From contig NZ_JAATJE010000001.1 of NCBI RefSeq assembly GCF_011927695.1, forward strand, positions 186,001-250,000: DNA of 64,000 bases, given 5' to 3'. Origin of the DNA: Sphingomonas jejuensis (GTDB lineage: Bacteria > Pseudomonadota > Alphaproteobacteria > Sphingomonadales > Sphingomonadaceae). The position numbers and the translations under genes were made by a program. The notes beneath the pieces were generated by a model, which made no database searches, was not told where the DNA came from, and worked only from the letters and a program-made list of their open reading frames with translations. Shown one piece after another: positions 45,215 to 53,548 of this stretch (the first letter of the stretch is position 1; each line of letters begins with the position of its first letter).

Positions 45215-45970
45215 TCAAAGCGTGAGGATGGGCGGGCCGACCCGTTCCGGCGGGGCCGGGCGGATGCCGGCGGCGGTCGTGAACAGCGGTTGCTGCACGT
45301 CCGACGGCTGTGGTGCCGGCTCGGATTCCGGGATGGTGAAGCCGTGGTTGACCGCCCAGATCGCGGCCTGCGTGCGGTTGCGGACCTGGAGTTTGCGCAA
45401 CACCGCCTTCACGTGGACCTTCACGGTCGCCTCACTGATCGACAGGTTCCTCGAGATGATCTTGTTGGGGCGGCCGAGCACCAGTTCCTTCAGGATTTCG
45501 GCTTCGCGATCCGACAAGTGCGAGTCCTGTGCGTCGTCACCATCGGCGTCAGCGCGGGAGGTGAGCTGATCCAGTTCATCGGCCAGGCGCGACGGCAAGA
45601 CCTTTTCGCCCATCGCCACAAGACGAAGCGACGCCAGCAGCGGTTCGCAGGAGATTTCCTTGACGATGTAGCCCGACAATCCGCACCGGAACCACTTCAC
45701 CAGAAGAGGAAGATCGAGGCCGTCGCAGAGAGCGACCAGTCGCGCGGCGGGAAAACGCTCGTGGAGGTCGCGAACGATGTCGACGCTGTTCAGGAACTCC
45801 TCGGCGTCGATCAGGATGATCTGCGCGCGATCGTCCGGTTGCAGTTGAACCTGCGACGGATGATCGACGGACCCTTCGACCAGCAGACCTTCTTCGGTCA
45901 GGATGCGCCGCAGCCCTTCCCGGACCATGGCCACGCGACCGACCAACACGAACTTCGTAGTGCCCGGCAT
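45215..45970 (-). CDS. NarL/LuxR-family regulator with degenerate receiver domain
   Basis: A 251-residue protein; ATG at 45970 is chosen because GAGGGGG lies a few bases upstream (a GTG at 45985 is possible). The receiver half lacks the N-terminal acidic pair (FVLVGR in place of an LVDD-type motif) but keeps an Asp in ILID and a Lys in YIVKE. The C-terminal GerE helix-turn-helix has LSDREAEILKELVLGRPNKIISRNLSISEATVKVHVKAVLRKLQVRNRTQA. Such proteins bind DNA as dimers. It is convergent with the secretion channel gene. Confidence 0.85.
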   Translation of the reverse strand: MPGTTKFVLVGRVAMVREGLRRILTEEGLLVEGSVDHPSQVQLQPDDRAQIILIDAEEFLNSVDIVRDLHERFPAARLVALCDGLDLPLLVKWFRCGLSGYIVKEISCEPLLASLRLVAMGEKVLPSRLADELDQLTSRADADGDDAQDSHLSDREAEILKELVLGRPNKIISRNLSISEATVKVHVKAVLRKLQVRNRTQAAIWAVNHGFTIPESEPAPQPSDVQQPLFTTAAGIRPAPPERVGPPILTL

Positions 45971-46442
45971 GGCTTTCCCCCTCACGGCAGAGCGGAAGCG
46001 ATTCGTCCGACCGCTCTTGCACTCTAAAAAGACGGAACCCGTGCCCTTTGGTATAACCCAAATCAGTGATGAAGTTGAGTCTGGAGCGAGCAGGCAGGCT
46101 GCCCAATTCGACTGAGCTGCAACCGATTGAGAGTGCTAAGTTTCGCGGTAGCGCTCTCGCGCCACTGCCCCGGCGAGAGACAGCATCGCCGATCGACGTA
46201 GCCCATTTGGAGGTGGCGCACCGGCAAAGCCGGGGTGTTCGGATGCCGTGGCGAGTCGCCGGAAGCGCAGATGGTCGGGGGCCTGGCAGGGCGACCGGCC
46301 GGGAGCGTCGCCTTGTCGACCGCGGGATGTCCCCCATTGGGGAGGAACCTACCTCCGCCGCGCCATGTCGTTCGACGGATGCGCAGGCCCGCCGCCATCA
46401 ACAAGGCGGCTAAGCTTTCCCGCGGGAAAGGGGGCGGCGCTG
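45971..46442. promoter_or_regulatory. Divergent regulatory region between two LuxR-type genes
   Basis: About 470 bp without a gene. It contains three inverted repeats: TTTGG-TATAAC-CCAAA (46047-46062), TGTCCCC-CATT-GGGGA (46328-46343) and the perfect 16-bp palindrome CTTTCCCGCGGGAAAG (46415-46430). The last lies 12 bp before the start of the gene at 46443 and overlaps the AAAGGGGG ribosome-binding site. All three are candidate sites for the LuxR-type regulators on either side, by position only. Confidence 0.5.
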
Positions 46443-47162
46443 ATGGGGCACATGGAGGAGGCGGGAAGCCACCGGTCTGACACGGCCGTTCCGTCCGTTG
46501 ATCAGGCAAGCGGGCCGGCTCCAGCCGTTGGCCGGATCAGCGTGCTGCTGATGGATCCCAAGCCCTTTTCGCGCGCCTGCCTGTCGGCGGCGCTGTGTGA
46601 CAGCGCGCAGCTTGCGCTTACCGCGATCGGATCACTGGACGAGCTGTCGGCGGATCAGCCGGATGTCGTTCTGCTGCGGTGGCACGGATCGGGTGGCGCG
46701 CAGAAGCTGCGCCTGGTGCTCGGCGAACTGCGCGAGCGCTGGCCGGGCGCCGGCCGGCTGGTGATCAGCGATGCAAACGACGCCGACCTGGTGGCGCAGT
46801 GCTTCCTGGCCAGGGCAAGTGCCTGCCTGCCGGTCGACATCGATCCGGACACGTTGCGCCGGGTGATCCTGCTCAGCCGGCTGGGCTTCCTGACCTATTC
46901 GCTCGATCTGATGCCGGAGATGGAGCCGTACCTTGCCGAAACGCCGCCGTCTTCCGATCCGAGCCTCCACCTGACCCCGCGGCAACGGCAGGTGCATGCA
47001 CTGGTGGCGCAGGGGCGGAGCAATCGTGCCATCGCCGCCGCGCTCGGCATCAGCGAAAGCACGGTGAAGGCCTATGTCCGCGCGTTGCTGACGCGGCTGG
47101 GCGTCGCGAACCGCACGCAGATCGCGGTCGGCCTTCTGGCGCGCAGGGGAGAGGATGAGTGA
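46443..47162 (+). CDS. LuxR-type regulator with non-phosphorylatable pseudo-receiver
   Basis: A 239-residue protein; ATG at 46443 is chosen because AAAGGGGG precedes it (an ATG at 46452 is possible). The N-terminal half has receiver-like length and topology, but the phosphoacceptor position reads VVLLRWHG (Arg where Asp is expected) and the conserved Lys position reads ACLPVD, so phosphorylation is very unlikely. The C-terminal HTH has LTPRQRQVHALVAQGRSNRAIAAALGISESTVKAYVRALLTRLGVANRTQIA. It may sense partners or act as a constitutive or inhibitory DNA-binding protein. Confidence 0.85.
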   Translation: MGHMEEAGSHRSDTAVPSVDQASGPAPAVGRISVLLMDPKPFSRACLSAALCDSAQLALTAIGSLDELSADQPDVVLLRWHGSGGAQKLRLVLGELRERWPGAGRLVISDANDADLVAQCFLARASACLPVDIDPDTLRRVILLSRLGFLTYSLDLMPEMEPYLAETPPSSDPSLHLTPRQRQVHALVAQGRSNRAIAAALGISESTVKAYVRALLTRLGVANRTQIAVGLLARRGEDE

Positions 47163-47178
47163 CCCGCGGGCGGGGGCG

Positions 47179-49032
47179 TCAGTTCCGGTTGAGCTGATCG
47201 ACGTCGCGCACCGCCCCGCGCGCGGCGTTCGTGGTGAGCGCGGCATAGGCGCGAAGCGCGGGCGAGACGTGGCGCACGCGGCCGTGCGGATGCCAGGCAT
47301 CGGCGCCTCGCGCCTCCTGCGCGGTGCGCCGGGCGGCGAGCACCGCATCGTCCACCGCCAGCCGGATCGAGCGGGCGGGAATGTCGATCTCGATCGGGTC
47401 GCCATGTTCGACGAGCGCGATCAGGCCGCCCTCGGCGGCTTCGGGCGAGACATGGCCGATCGACAGGCCCGACGTGCCGCCCGAAAAGCGCCCGTCGGTA
47501 ATGAGTGCGCAGGCTTTGCCCAACCCCTTCGATTTCAGGTAGCTGGTCGGGTAGAGCATTTCCTGCATCCCAGGCCCGCCCTTCGGCCCTTCGTAGCGGA
47601 TCACGACCACGTCGCCTGACTGCACCTCGTTCCCGAGGATGCCGGCGACCGCCGCATCCTGGCTTTCGTAGACGCGCGCGGTGCCGTGGAAGATCAGGAT
47701 CGAGTCGTCGACACCCGCGGTCTTCACGATGCAGCCTTCGGGGGCGAGGTTGCCGAACAGCACGGCGAGTCCGCCGTCGGCCGAGAAGGCGTGCTCGGCC
47801 GAGCGGATCACGCCGGTGGTGCGATCAAGATCGAGGTCGTCCCAGCGCGCGGCCTGGCTGAAGGCGGTCTGCGTCGGCACGCCGCCGGGTGCCGCGCTGT
47901 AGAGCCGGTGGGCGGCCTGAGCATCGGTTCGGCCGATGTCCCATTGATCAAGCGCATGGCCGAGCGTGGGCGCGTGCACCGTCGGCAGGCTGGCATCGAC
48001 CAGGCCGGCGCGTTCCAGCTCGCCAAGGATGGCCATGATGCCGCCGGCGCGGTGGACGTCCTCCATGTGGACGTCGGACTTGGCGGGCGCGACCTTGCAC
48101 AGGCAGGGCACGCGCCGGCTGAGCCGGTCGATGTCGGCAACGGTGAAGTCGACGCCGCCTTCGTGAGCGGCGGCGAGCAGGTGGAGAACGGTGTTGGTGG
48201 AGCCGCCCATCGCGATGTCGAGGCTCATCGCGTTCTCGAACGCGGCGAAGCTGGCGATGGTGCGGGGAAGGGCGGTCGCGTCCTCCTGTTCGTACCAGCG
48301 CTTGGCGAGATCGACGATCAGGCGCCCGGCCTCCAGGAACAGGCCGCGGCGATCGGCATGGGTGGCGAGCGTGGAGCCGTTGCCGGGGAGCGACAAGCCC
48401 AGCGCCTCGGTCAGGCAGTTCATCGAGTTGGCGGTGAACATGCCGGAGCAGGAGCCGCAGGTCGGGCAGGCGGAGCGCTCAACCACCGCGACCTCCTCGT
48501 CCGTGTAGCTGTCGTCGGCAGCAACCACCATTGCGTCGACAAGATCGAGCGCGCGCGTCTTTCCCTTCACCACGACCTTGCCGGCTTCCATCGGACCGCC
48601 CGAGACGAACACGGCGGGAATGTTGAGCCGCATGGCGGCCATCAGCATGCCCGGCGTGATCTTGTCGCAGTTGGAGATGCACACCAGCGCATCGGCGCAG
48701 TGCGCGTTCACCATATATTCGACGCTGTCGGCGATCAGTTCCCGGCTGGGGAGCGAGTAGAGCATGCCGCCGTGCCCCATCGCGATGCCATCATCGACCG
48801 CGATGGTGTTGAATTCCTTCGCGACGCCGCCGGCCGCCTCGATCTCACGCGCGACGAGCTGGCCGAGGTCCTTCAGGTGGACGTGGCCGGGAACGAACTG
48901 TGTGAAGCTGTTGGCGACGGCGATGATCGGCTTTCCGAAATCCTCGTCCTTCATCCCCGTCGCCCGCCAGAGCCCGCGCGCGCCGGCCATGTTGCGGCCA
49001 TGGGTGGTGGTGCGCGAACGATAAGGGGGCAC
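47179..49032 (-). CDS. ilvD: Dihydroxy-acid dehydratase
   Basis: A 617-residue iron-sulfur enzyme of isoleucine/valine (and pantothenate) synthesis. It dehydrates 2,3-dihydroxy-acids to 2-keto acids. Blocks visible include [77 protein letters not shown], and [16 protein letters not shown]. Cys residues in NCDK and [14 protein letters not shown] are the cluster ligands. Length is standard. Confidence 0.96.
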   Translation of the reverse strand: MPPYRSRTTTHGRNMAGARGLWRATGMKDEDFGKPIIAVANSFTQFVPGHVHLKDLGQLVAREIEAAGGVAKEFNTIAVDDGIAMGHGGMLYSLPSRELIADSVEYMVNAHCADALVCISNCDKITPGMLMAAMRLNIPAVFVSGGPMEAGKVVVKGKTRALDLVDAMVVAADDSYTDEEVAVVERSACPTCGSCSGMFTANSMNCLTEALGLSLPGNGSTLATHADRRGLFLEAGRLIVDLAKRWYEQEDATALPRTIASFAAFENAMSLDIAMGGSTNTVLHLLAAAHEGGVDFTVADIDRLSRRVPCLCKVAPAKSDVHMEDVHRAGGIMAILGELERAGLVDASLPTVHAPTLGHALDQWDIGRTDAQAAHRLYSAAPGGVPTQTAFSQAARWDDLDLDRTTGVIRSAEHAFSADGGLAVLFGNLAPEGCIVKTAGVDDSILIFHGTARVYESQDAAVAGILGNEVQSGDVVVIRYEGPKGGPGMQEMLYPTSYLKSKGLGKACALITDGRFSGGTSGLSIGHVSPEAAEGGLIALVEHGDPIEIDIPARSIRLAVDDAVLAARRTAQEARGADAWHPHGRVRHVSPALRAYAALTTNAARGAVRDVDQLNRN

Positions 49033-49111
49033 GGGCGATCTCCAGCGTGGACGGGGTCACCCTTAGCAGAAGATCGGCGACGTGAGAGACACGGATCGCC
49101 AATCGCGAACA

Positions 49112-49146
49112 AAGGCCGCCTGCCGGGTCGTCGGACAGGCGGCCTT
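49112..49146 (-). terminator. Hairpin terminator downstream of the haloperoxidase remnant
   Basis: An 11-bp perfect stem AAGGCCGCCTG / CAGGCGGCCTT around a 13-base loop. Read on the minus strand it is followed by TTTGTT, which fits an intrinsic terminator for the gene ending at 49161. Confidence 0.65.
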
Positions 49147-49160
49147 CGCGCGGTCAGCGG

Positions 49161-49451
49161 CTACACAGAGCCGCCGAGGGAGGGCGCGGCGTTGAAAAAG
49201 GCATGCGCTTCCTCACCGATCGCGAGGCCGAGCGGCACGCCGCCCACATTCTCGCTTGCGACCCGCGGGATGCCGTCGAACCGCCAATGCACGCCGAGGT
49301 AGATGCGGCTGACCGAATTTTCCCAGACCGGGCGCGCATAGTTGGGAAAGGTGACCGGGACGTGCTGCCGAACCGAGCCGTTCGGGTCGATGGAGATGCC
49401 GTCGAGTTCGGAGCCGCGTCGCACCTCGACGTCCTGTCTGGGACGCCGCAT
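49161..49451 (-). pseudogene. 5'-truncated vanadium-dependent haloperoxidase remnant
   Basis: An open frame of 96 codons on the minus strand. Its sequence, PVTFPNYARPVWENSVSRIYLGVHWRFDGI followed by GGVPLGLAIGEEAHAFF, is the C-terminal end of vanadium-dependent haloperoxidases, including the SRIYLGVHW motif with an active-site His. Normal family members exceed 400 residues, and the upstream part is absent here, so this is a leftover 3' end and probably has no enzyme activity. It lies next to tRNA-Gly and is followed by its own terminator. Confidence 0.75.
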
Positions 49452-49550
49452 CCTGAGGTCTTGACGATCGTGCGACGCAAGCTAGACCGCGGATCCGGCG
49501 ACGGGCGTCCATGAGGCGCCGTCGCCTGTGATCGACGCCGGTCCGATCAT

Positions 49551-49624
49551 GCGGGTATAGCTCAATGGTAGAGCACTAGCCTTCCAAGCTTGTGATGCGG
49601 GTTCGATCCCCGCTACCCGCTCCA
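49551..49624 (+). tRNA. tRNA-Gly (TCC)
   Basis: A complete tRNA: acceptor GCGGGTA pairs with TACCCGC, D arm GCTCAATGGTAGAGC, anticodon TCC at 49583-49585 in the loop CTTCCAA, T arm GCGGGTTCGATCCCCGC, encoded CCA at 49622-49624. One U-U mismatch occurs in the anticodon stem. Confidence 0.95.
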
Positions 49625-50008
49625 TCCTGCGACATTTTGCGACAGTTTTCCCGATCGCCCGACACAGTTGGGCGACATGGCACCGCCATAAGGTGGTCAT
49701 GGCGAATGGCGGTTCGCCTGACGAGAACGAGACGAGCAAGACAAGAAGTTTCCCCGACCGGGATCGAGCATGGCTCGGGCGGGGCAGATCCAGGCGGTTT
49801 CCCCCCTGACAACGTCTGGATCGACCACGGAGCTGCGCCTTTCCCCCCTGTGGCGCAGTCTCCTGACTCAGGGCGGGCGGGTCCCCTTCCCGTCCGCCCA
49901 CGAGCCTTCACGGCTCAGCGTGCGGGTCCCCTCCTTTCCCCTGGGAGCGGGGCCCGCAATCGCGTTCAGCCTGCTGGAAACTGTCCCCGTGTCGAGTAGG
50001 AGGGGTGG
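49625..50008 (+). promoter_or_regulatory. Hairpin-rich leader between tRNA-Gly and a response-regulator gene
   Basis: 384 bp without a gene. Three stable hairpins lie in tandem: an 11-bp stem at 49871-49899 (GGGCGGGCGGG arm), a 5-bp stem GAGCC/GGCTC at 49902-49916, and a long imperfect stem TGCGGG...CCCGCA at 49921-49958. The heptamer TGCGACA occurs twice near 49627-49643. AGGAGGGG just before 50009 is the ribosome-binding site. The hairpins could be a terminator cluster or a regulated leader. Confidence 0.5.
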
Positions 50009-50728
50009 ATGGACGACAAGCCGCATCTCCTGCTGATCGACGATGAGAAATCGATCCGCGAGCCGCTGGCCGCCTATCTCTCCCGCAACGGATTTCGTGT
50101 CAGCCAGGCGGCGGATGCCGAGCAGGGCCGTGCGCGCCTGCAGGGCTTGGCGATCGACCTGGTCATTCTGGACATCATGATGCCTGGCGAGGACGGGCTG
50201 AGCCTGTGCCGCCACATTCGCGAGACGAGCGACGTGCCGGTCGTCCTGCTGACCGCGATGGCCGAGGAAACGGACCGGATCGTCGGGCTGGAGATGGGCG
50301 CCGACGATTATGTCGTGAAGCCATTTTCGCCGCGCGAGCTGATCGCGCGCATCAAGGTGATCCTGCGGCGCGCCCGCGGCGGCGGCACGCGGCAGCGCGG
50401 GGCCGCCAGCGAAGCCTATGCCTTCTCGGGCTGGGTGCTGAAGACCGACGAGCGCGTGCTGATCGACGGAGACAATGTCGCGGTGCCGCTGTCGACGGGC
50501 GAGTTCAACCTGATGACCGCCTTTGTCACCCATCCCCGCCAGGTTTTGAGTCGTGACCAGCTGCTCGACCTGACGCAAGGGCGCGAGGCCAACGCGTTCG
50601 ATCGCGCAATCGACAACTCGATCAGCCGGCTGCGTCGCAAGATCGAGCCGGACGCGAAGAACCCCACGCTGATCAAGACGGTGTGGGGTGGCGGATATGT
50701 GCTGGCGAGCGACGTGACCCGCCTATGA
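50009..50728 (+). CDS. OmpR-family response regulator
   Basis: A 239-residue two-domain regulator. The receiver has the acidic pair in LLIDDEKS, phosphoacceptor Asp in LVILDIMMPGEDG and Lys in DDYVVKPFSPREL. The C-terminal winged helix has VPLSTGEFNLMTAFVTHP, DRAIDNSISRLRRKIEPDAKNP and TVWGGGYVLA. The next gene, overlapping by four bases, is its histidine kinase. Stress or envelope signals are typical but the trigger here is unknown. Confidence 0.94.
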   Translation: MDDKPHLLLIDDEKSIREPLAAYLSRNGFRVSQAADAEQGRARLQGLAIDLVILDIMMPGEDGLSLCRHIRETSDVPVVLLTAMAEETDRIVGLEMGADDYVVKPFSPRELIARIKVILRRARGGGTRQRGAASEAYAFSGWVLKTDERVLIDGDNVAVPLSTGEFNLMTAFVTHPRQVLSRDQLLDLTQGREANAFDRAIDNSISRLRRKIEPDAKNPTLIKTVWGGGYVLASDVTRL

Positions 50729-52134
50729 GGCTGCCGTGGCGGCTCTCGTTTGGAAAGCCGCGCAGCCTTGGGGCGCAGCTTGCCATGCTGGTCGCGGTCG
50801 CGCTGCTGGCGGCGCAGGCCATCAACTTCGTGCTGCTGCTCCGGGCCAGCGAGCAGCAGCGGTTCTATCAAACGACGGGACCGCCCATCGCACAGCTGAT
50901 CGAGGCGATGCGCATGGACGCGCTGGGCCTGATGGCGGGCGACCAGCGCCGCCCGATGCTCGGCCGGACCTTCGAGACCACGCAGAGCCCGGTGACGTCC
51001 GGCATGTCACGCCGTCGCGACGTCGAGTCGCGAGCGCGCGCGCTGCTGTCCGAAGCGGGCTTGACGGTGCCGCGCCTGATCGCAGCGGAGGTGCCGGCGC
51101 AGGAGATGCGCGTGCAGCTGGACCCGCTGAGTTCGCGGCGCCGGACCGACATCCTGGCGCGCGAGGTGCTGCTGATCTCCGTTGAGCTGCAGCCGGGGCG
51201 CTGGCTGAGCGCGATCGCGGTCATCCCGTCGCCCGACTATGGCGTGGTCGCCTGGCTGCTGTTCCAGACGCTGGTTCTGTACGGCGTCGTTCTGGTGCCC
51301 GTGTTGTGGATCGGTGGGCGCATGGGTCGGCCGCTGGGCGAGCTGCGCGCGGCCGCGAACAGCTTTCGCTCCACTGCGCCGGCGGTACCTGTGGCCGAGC
51401 GAGGGCCGGAGGATATCCGCGGCCTGATCGGCGCGTTCAACGCCATGCGGACCCGCATCGCCGGCATGCTGGACGAGAAGGACCGGATGCTTGGGGCGAT
51501 CGGGCATGACCTGCGCACGCCGCTGGCGTCGCTGCGCGTGCGCGCCGAGTTCGTCGACGACGAAACCGAGCGCGACCGCATGGCGCGGACGATCGACGAC
51601 ATGAACCGCACGCTGGACGACATCCTGTCGCTGGCGCGGCTGGGCCGGCCGAGCGAGGCGCCGTCGCGGGTCGACCTGCCGGCACTGATCGAGACGGTGC
51701 TGGCCGACTTCATCGATCTGGGCGCGGACGTGGCGTTCGAGCCGGGTCCGCGCATCGTGGCGTCCGTGCGGGCCAACCTGGTAGCGCGGGCGGTGCGCAA
51801 CATGGTGGAGAATGCCGTGAAATATGGCGGCAGCGCGCGGGTGCGGGTGCGCACCGACCTCGATCAGCTGGTCGTGGAGGTCGACGATGACGGGCCCGGC
51901 ATTCCGAACCACCAGATCGCGCACATGTTCGAGCCGTTCACCCGCCTTGATTCGTCCCGCAACCGAGAAAAGGGCGGCGTCGGCCTAGGCCTGGCGCTGG
52001 CGAATGCCATCGCGCGGCTGCACGACGGCGAGATGACGCTGCGCAACCGCGAAGGCGGCGGGTTGCGTGCGAGCATGCGGCTGCCGCGCGAGGCCGAGCC
52101 GGTGCCGACCGGCCCCGAGCGGGTCCTGACCTAG
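50725..52134 (+). CDS. Two-component histidine kinase, EnvZ-like
   Basis: A 469-residue kinase starting MRLPWRLSFGKP. Membrane helices lie at about 20-40 and 180-205, with a periplasmic or cytoplasmic loop between them of about 135 residues. A HAMP region follows (GRPLGELRAAANSF), then H-box IGHDLRTPLASLR, N-box VENAVKYGG, G-boxes DDGPGIP and EKGGVGLGLALANAIARLHDG. It pairs with the regulator just upstream. Its stop codon overlaps the stop of gshA on the opposite strand (CTAG). Confidence 0.93.
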   Translation: MRLPWRLSFGKPRSLGAQLAMLVAVALLAAQAINFVLLLRASEQQRFYQTTGPPIAQLIEAMRMDALGLMAGDQRRPMLGRTFETTQSPVTSGMSRRRDVESRARALLSEAGLTVPRLIAAEVPAQEMRVQLDPLSSRRRTDILAREVLLISVELQPGRWLSAIAVIPSPDYGVVAWLLFQTLVLYGVVLVPVLWIGGRMGRPLGELRAAANSFRSTAPAVPVAERGPEDIRGLIGAFNAMRTRIAGMLDEKDRMLGAIGHDLRTPLASLRVRAEFVDDETERDRMARTIDDMNRTLDDILSLARLGRPSEAPSRVDLPALIETVLADFIDLGADVAFEPGPRIVASVRANLVARAVRNMVENAVKYGGSARVRVRTDLDQLVVEVDDDGPGIPNHQIAHMFEPFTRLDSSRNREKGGVGLGLALANAIARLHDGEMTLRNREGGGLRASMRLPREAEPVPTGPERVLT

Positions 52135-53504
52135 AAACTTCGCTCCGCATAGACGCGGGTCACGTCGCCGTTCCACGCCCCGTGATACCGCTCCAGCAGG
52201 CGTTCAGCGGGTGTCTGCCGCCGCGCGGCGGTTTCACGCAGCGGATCGAGGAAGCCGCGTTCGTCGTCGCCGGCGCCGTTCGGCCGTGCCCTTGCCCGGA
52301 GCCCCGCGGCAGCGACATCGAGGACGCGCGGCGCAAGGTCGGCGAGCGTCCCGCCGCCCGGCAGCGGCGCGGCCAAGCCCAGACGCGGAACGGCGGACCG
52401 CAGCGCCTCCCGCTCCTCCATCGACCAATGCTTCACGAGATCCCAGGCGGCGTTGAGCGCCGCATCGTCGTAGAGAAGGCCGACCCAAAGCGCCGGCAGC
52501 GCGCAGATCTTGTTCCAAGGGCCGCCGTCCGCGCCGCGCATCTCAAGAAAGCTCTTCAGCCGCACCTCGGGGAAAGCGGTGGAGAGGTGGTCGGCCCAGT
52601 CGGACAGGCGCGGCTTTTCACCGGGCAGCACGGACAGGCGGCCATCAAGGAAGTCGCGAAAGGAGAGGCCGGCGGCATCAATGTAGCGGCCGTCGCGGTA
52701 GACGAAGTACATCGGCACATCGAGTGCGTAGTCGGCGTAGCGTTCATAGCCGAAGCCGTCCTCGAACACGAACGGCAGCATACCGGTGCGGTGCGGGTCC
52801 GTGTCCGACCAGATGTGGCTGCGGAAGGACAGGAAGCCGTTCGGCTTGCCCTCGGTAAAGGGCGAATTGGCGAACAGTGCGGTGGCAAGCGGTTGCAGCG
52901 CGAGGCCGACGCGGAACTTCAGCGCCATGTCCGCTTCGGTCGCGTAGTCCAGATTGACCTGGATGGTGCAGGTCCGCAGCATCATGTCGAGGCCGAGCGA
53001 GCCGACGCGCGGCATGTGGCGGCGCATAATGTCGTAACGGCCCTTGGGCATGATCGGCAGATCGGCGCGCGCCTTGTCCGGCCACATGCCGAGACCGAGA
53101 AAGCCGAGGCCCAGCCGGTCCCCTACGGCCTTCACCTGTTCCAGATGACGGCCGGTTTCCGCACAGGTCTGGTGCAAGGTTTCGAGCGGGGCGCCGGAGA
53201 GCTCCAGCTGGCCCGCGGGTTCGAGGCTGACGGTGCCGTCCGCGCCGGCCAGCGCGATGACAACGCCATTCTCCTCGACCGGACGCCAGCCATAGTCGGT
53301 GAGCGCGAGCAGGAGATCGCGGATCCCGCCGGGCTCCTGATAGCTCGGCGCGCGATGATCGTCGGTGCGGTAGACGAATTTCTCGTGCTCGGTGCCGATG
53401 CGCCAGCGGTCGCGCGGCTTTTCCCCACCGGAGAACAGCTCGATCAGCTGCGCGCGCGATTCGATAAGCGGCTCATCGGCGGCGCTGTCGGTCCGGGTCG
53501 TCAT
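52131..53504 (-). CDS. gshA: Glutamate-cysteine ligase
   Basis: A 457-residue enzyme of the plant/alphaproteobacterial type, the first step of glutathione synthesis. Conserved regions are RIGTEHEKFVYR near residue 40, GGIRDLLLALTDYGW, PAGQLELSGAPLETLHQTCAE, GLGMWPDKARADLPIMPKGRYDIMRRHMPRVG (substrate and metal region) and TCTIQVNLDYATEADMALKFRV. Length is standard for this class. Confidence 0.94.
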   Translation of the reverse strand: MTTRTDSAADEPLIESRAQLIELFSGGEKPRDRWRIGTEHEKFVYRTDDHRAPSYQEPGGIRDLLLALTDYGWRPVEENGVVIALAGADGTVSLEPAGQLELSGAPLETLHQTCAETGRHLEQVKAVGDRLGLGFLGLGMWPDKARADLPIMPKGRYDIMRRHMPRVGSLGLDMMLRTCTIQVNLDYATEADMALKFRVGLALQPLATALFANSPFTEGKPNGFLSFRSHIWSDTDPHRTGMLPFVFEDGFGYERYADYALDVPMYFVYRDGRYIDAAGLSFRDFLDGRLSVLPGEKPRLSDWADHLSTAFPEVRLKSFLEMRGADGGPWNKICALPALWVGLLYDDAALNAAWDLVKHWSMEEREALRSAVPRLGLAAPLPGGGTLADLAPRVLDVAAAGLRARARPNGAGDDERGFLDPLRETAARRQTPAERLLERYHGAWNGDVTRVYAERSF

Positions 53505-53548
53505 GCGCGGCCTCTAGTCGCAAGGCGCGCGGGACGGAACTGCTTTCC

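Noticed and set aside
48960-49160. Riboswitch or leader peptide for ilvD
   Set aside because: I see no short leader ORF rich in branched-chain codons and no recognisable riboswitch fold upstream of ilvD.
49627-49643. Twice-repeated TGCGACA after tRNA-Gly as an attachment site
   Set aside because: No integrase, second copy or other island sign is present, so there is not enough to call it an att site.
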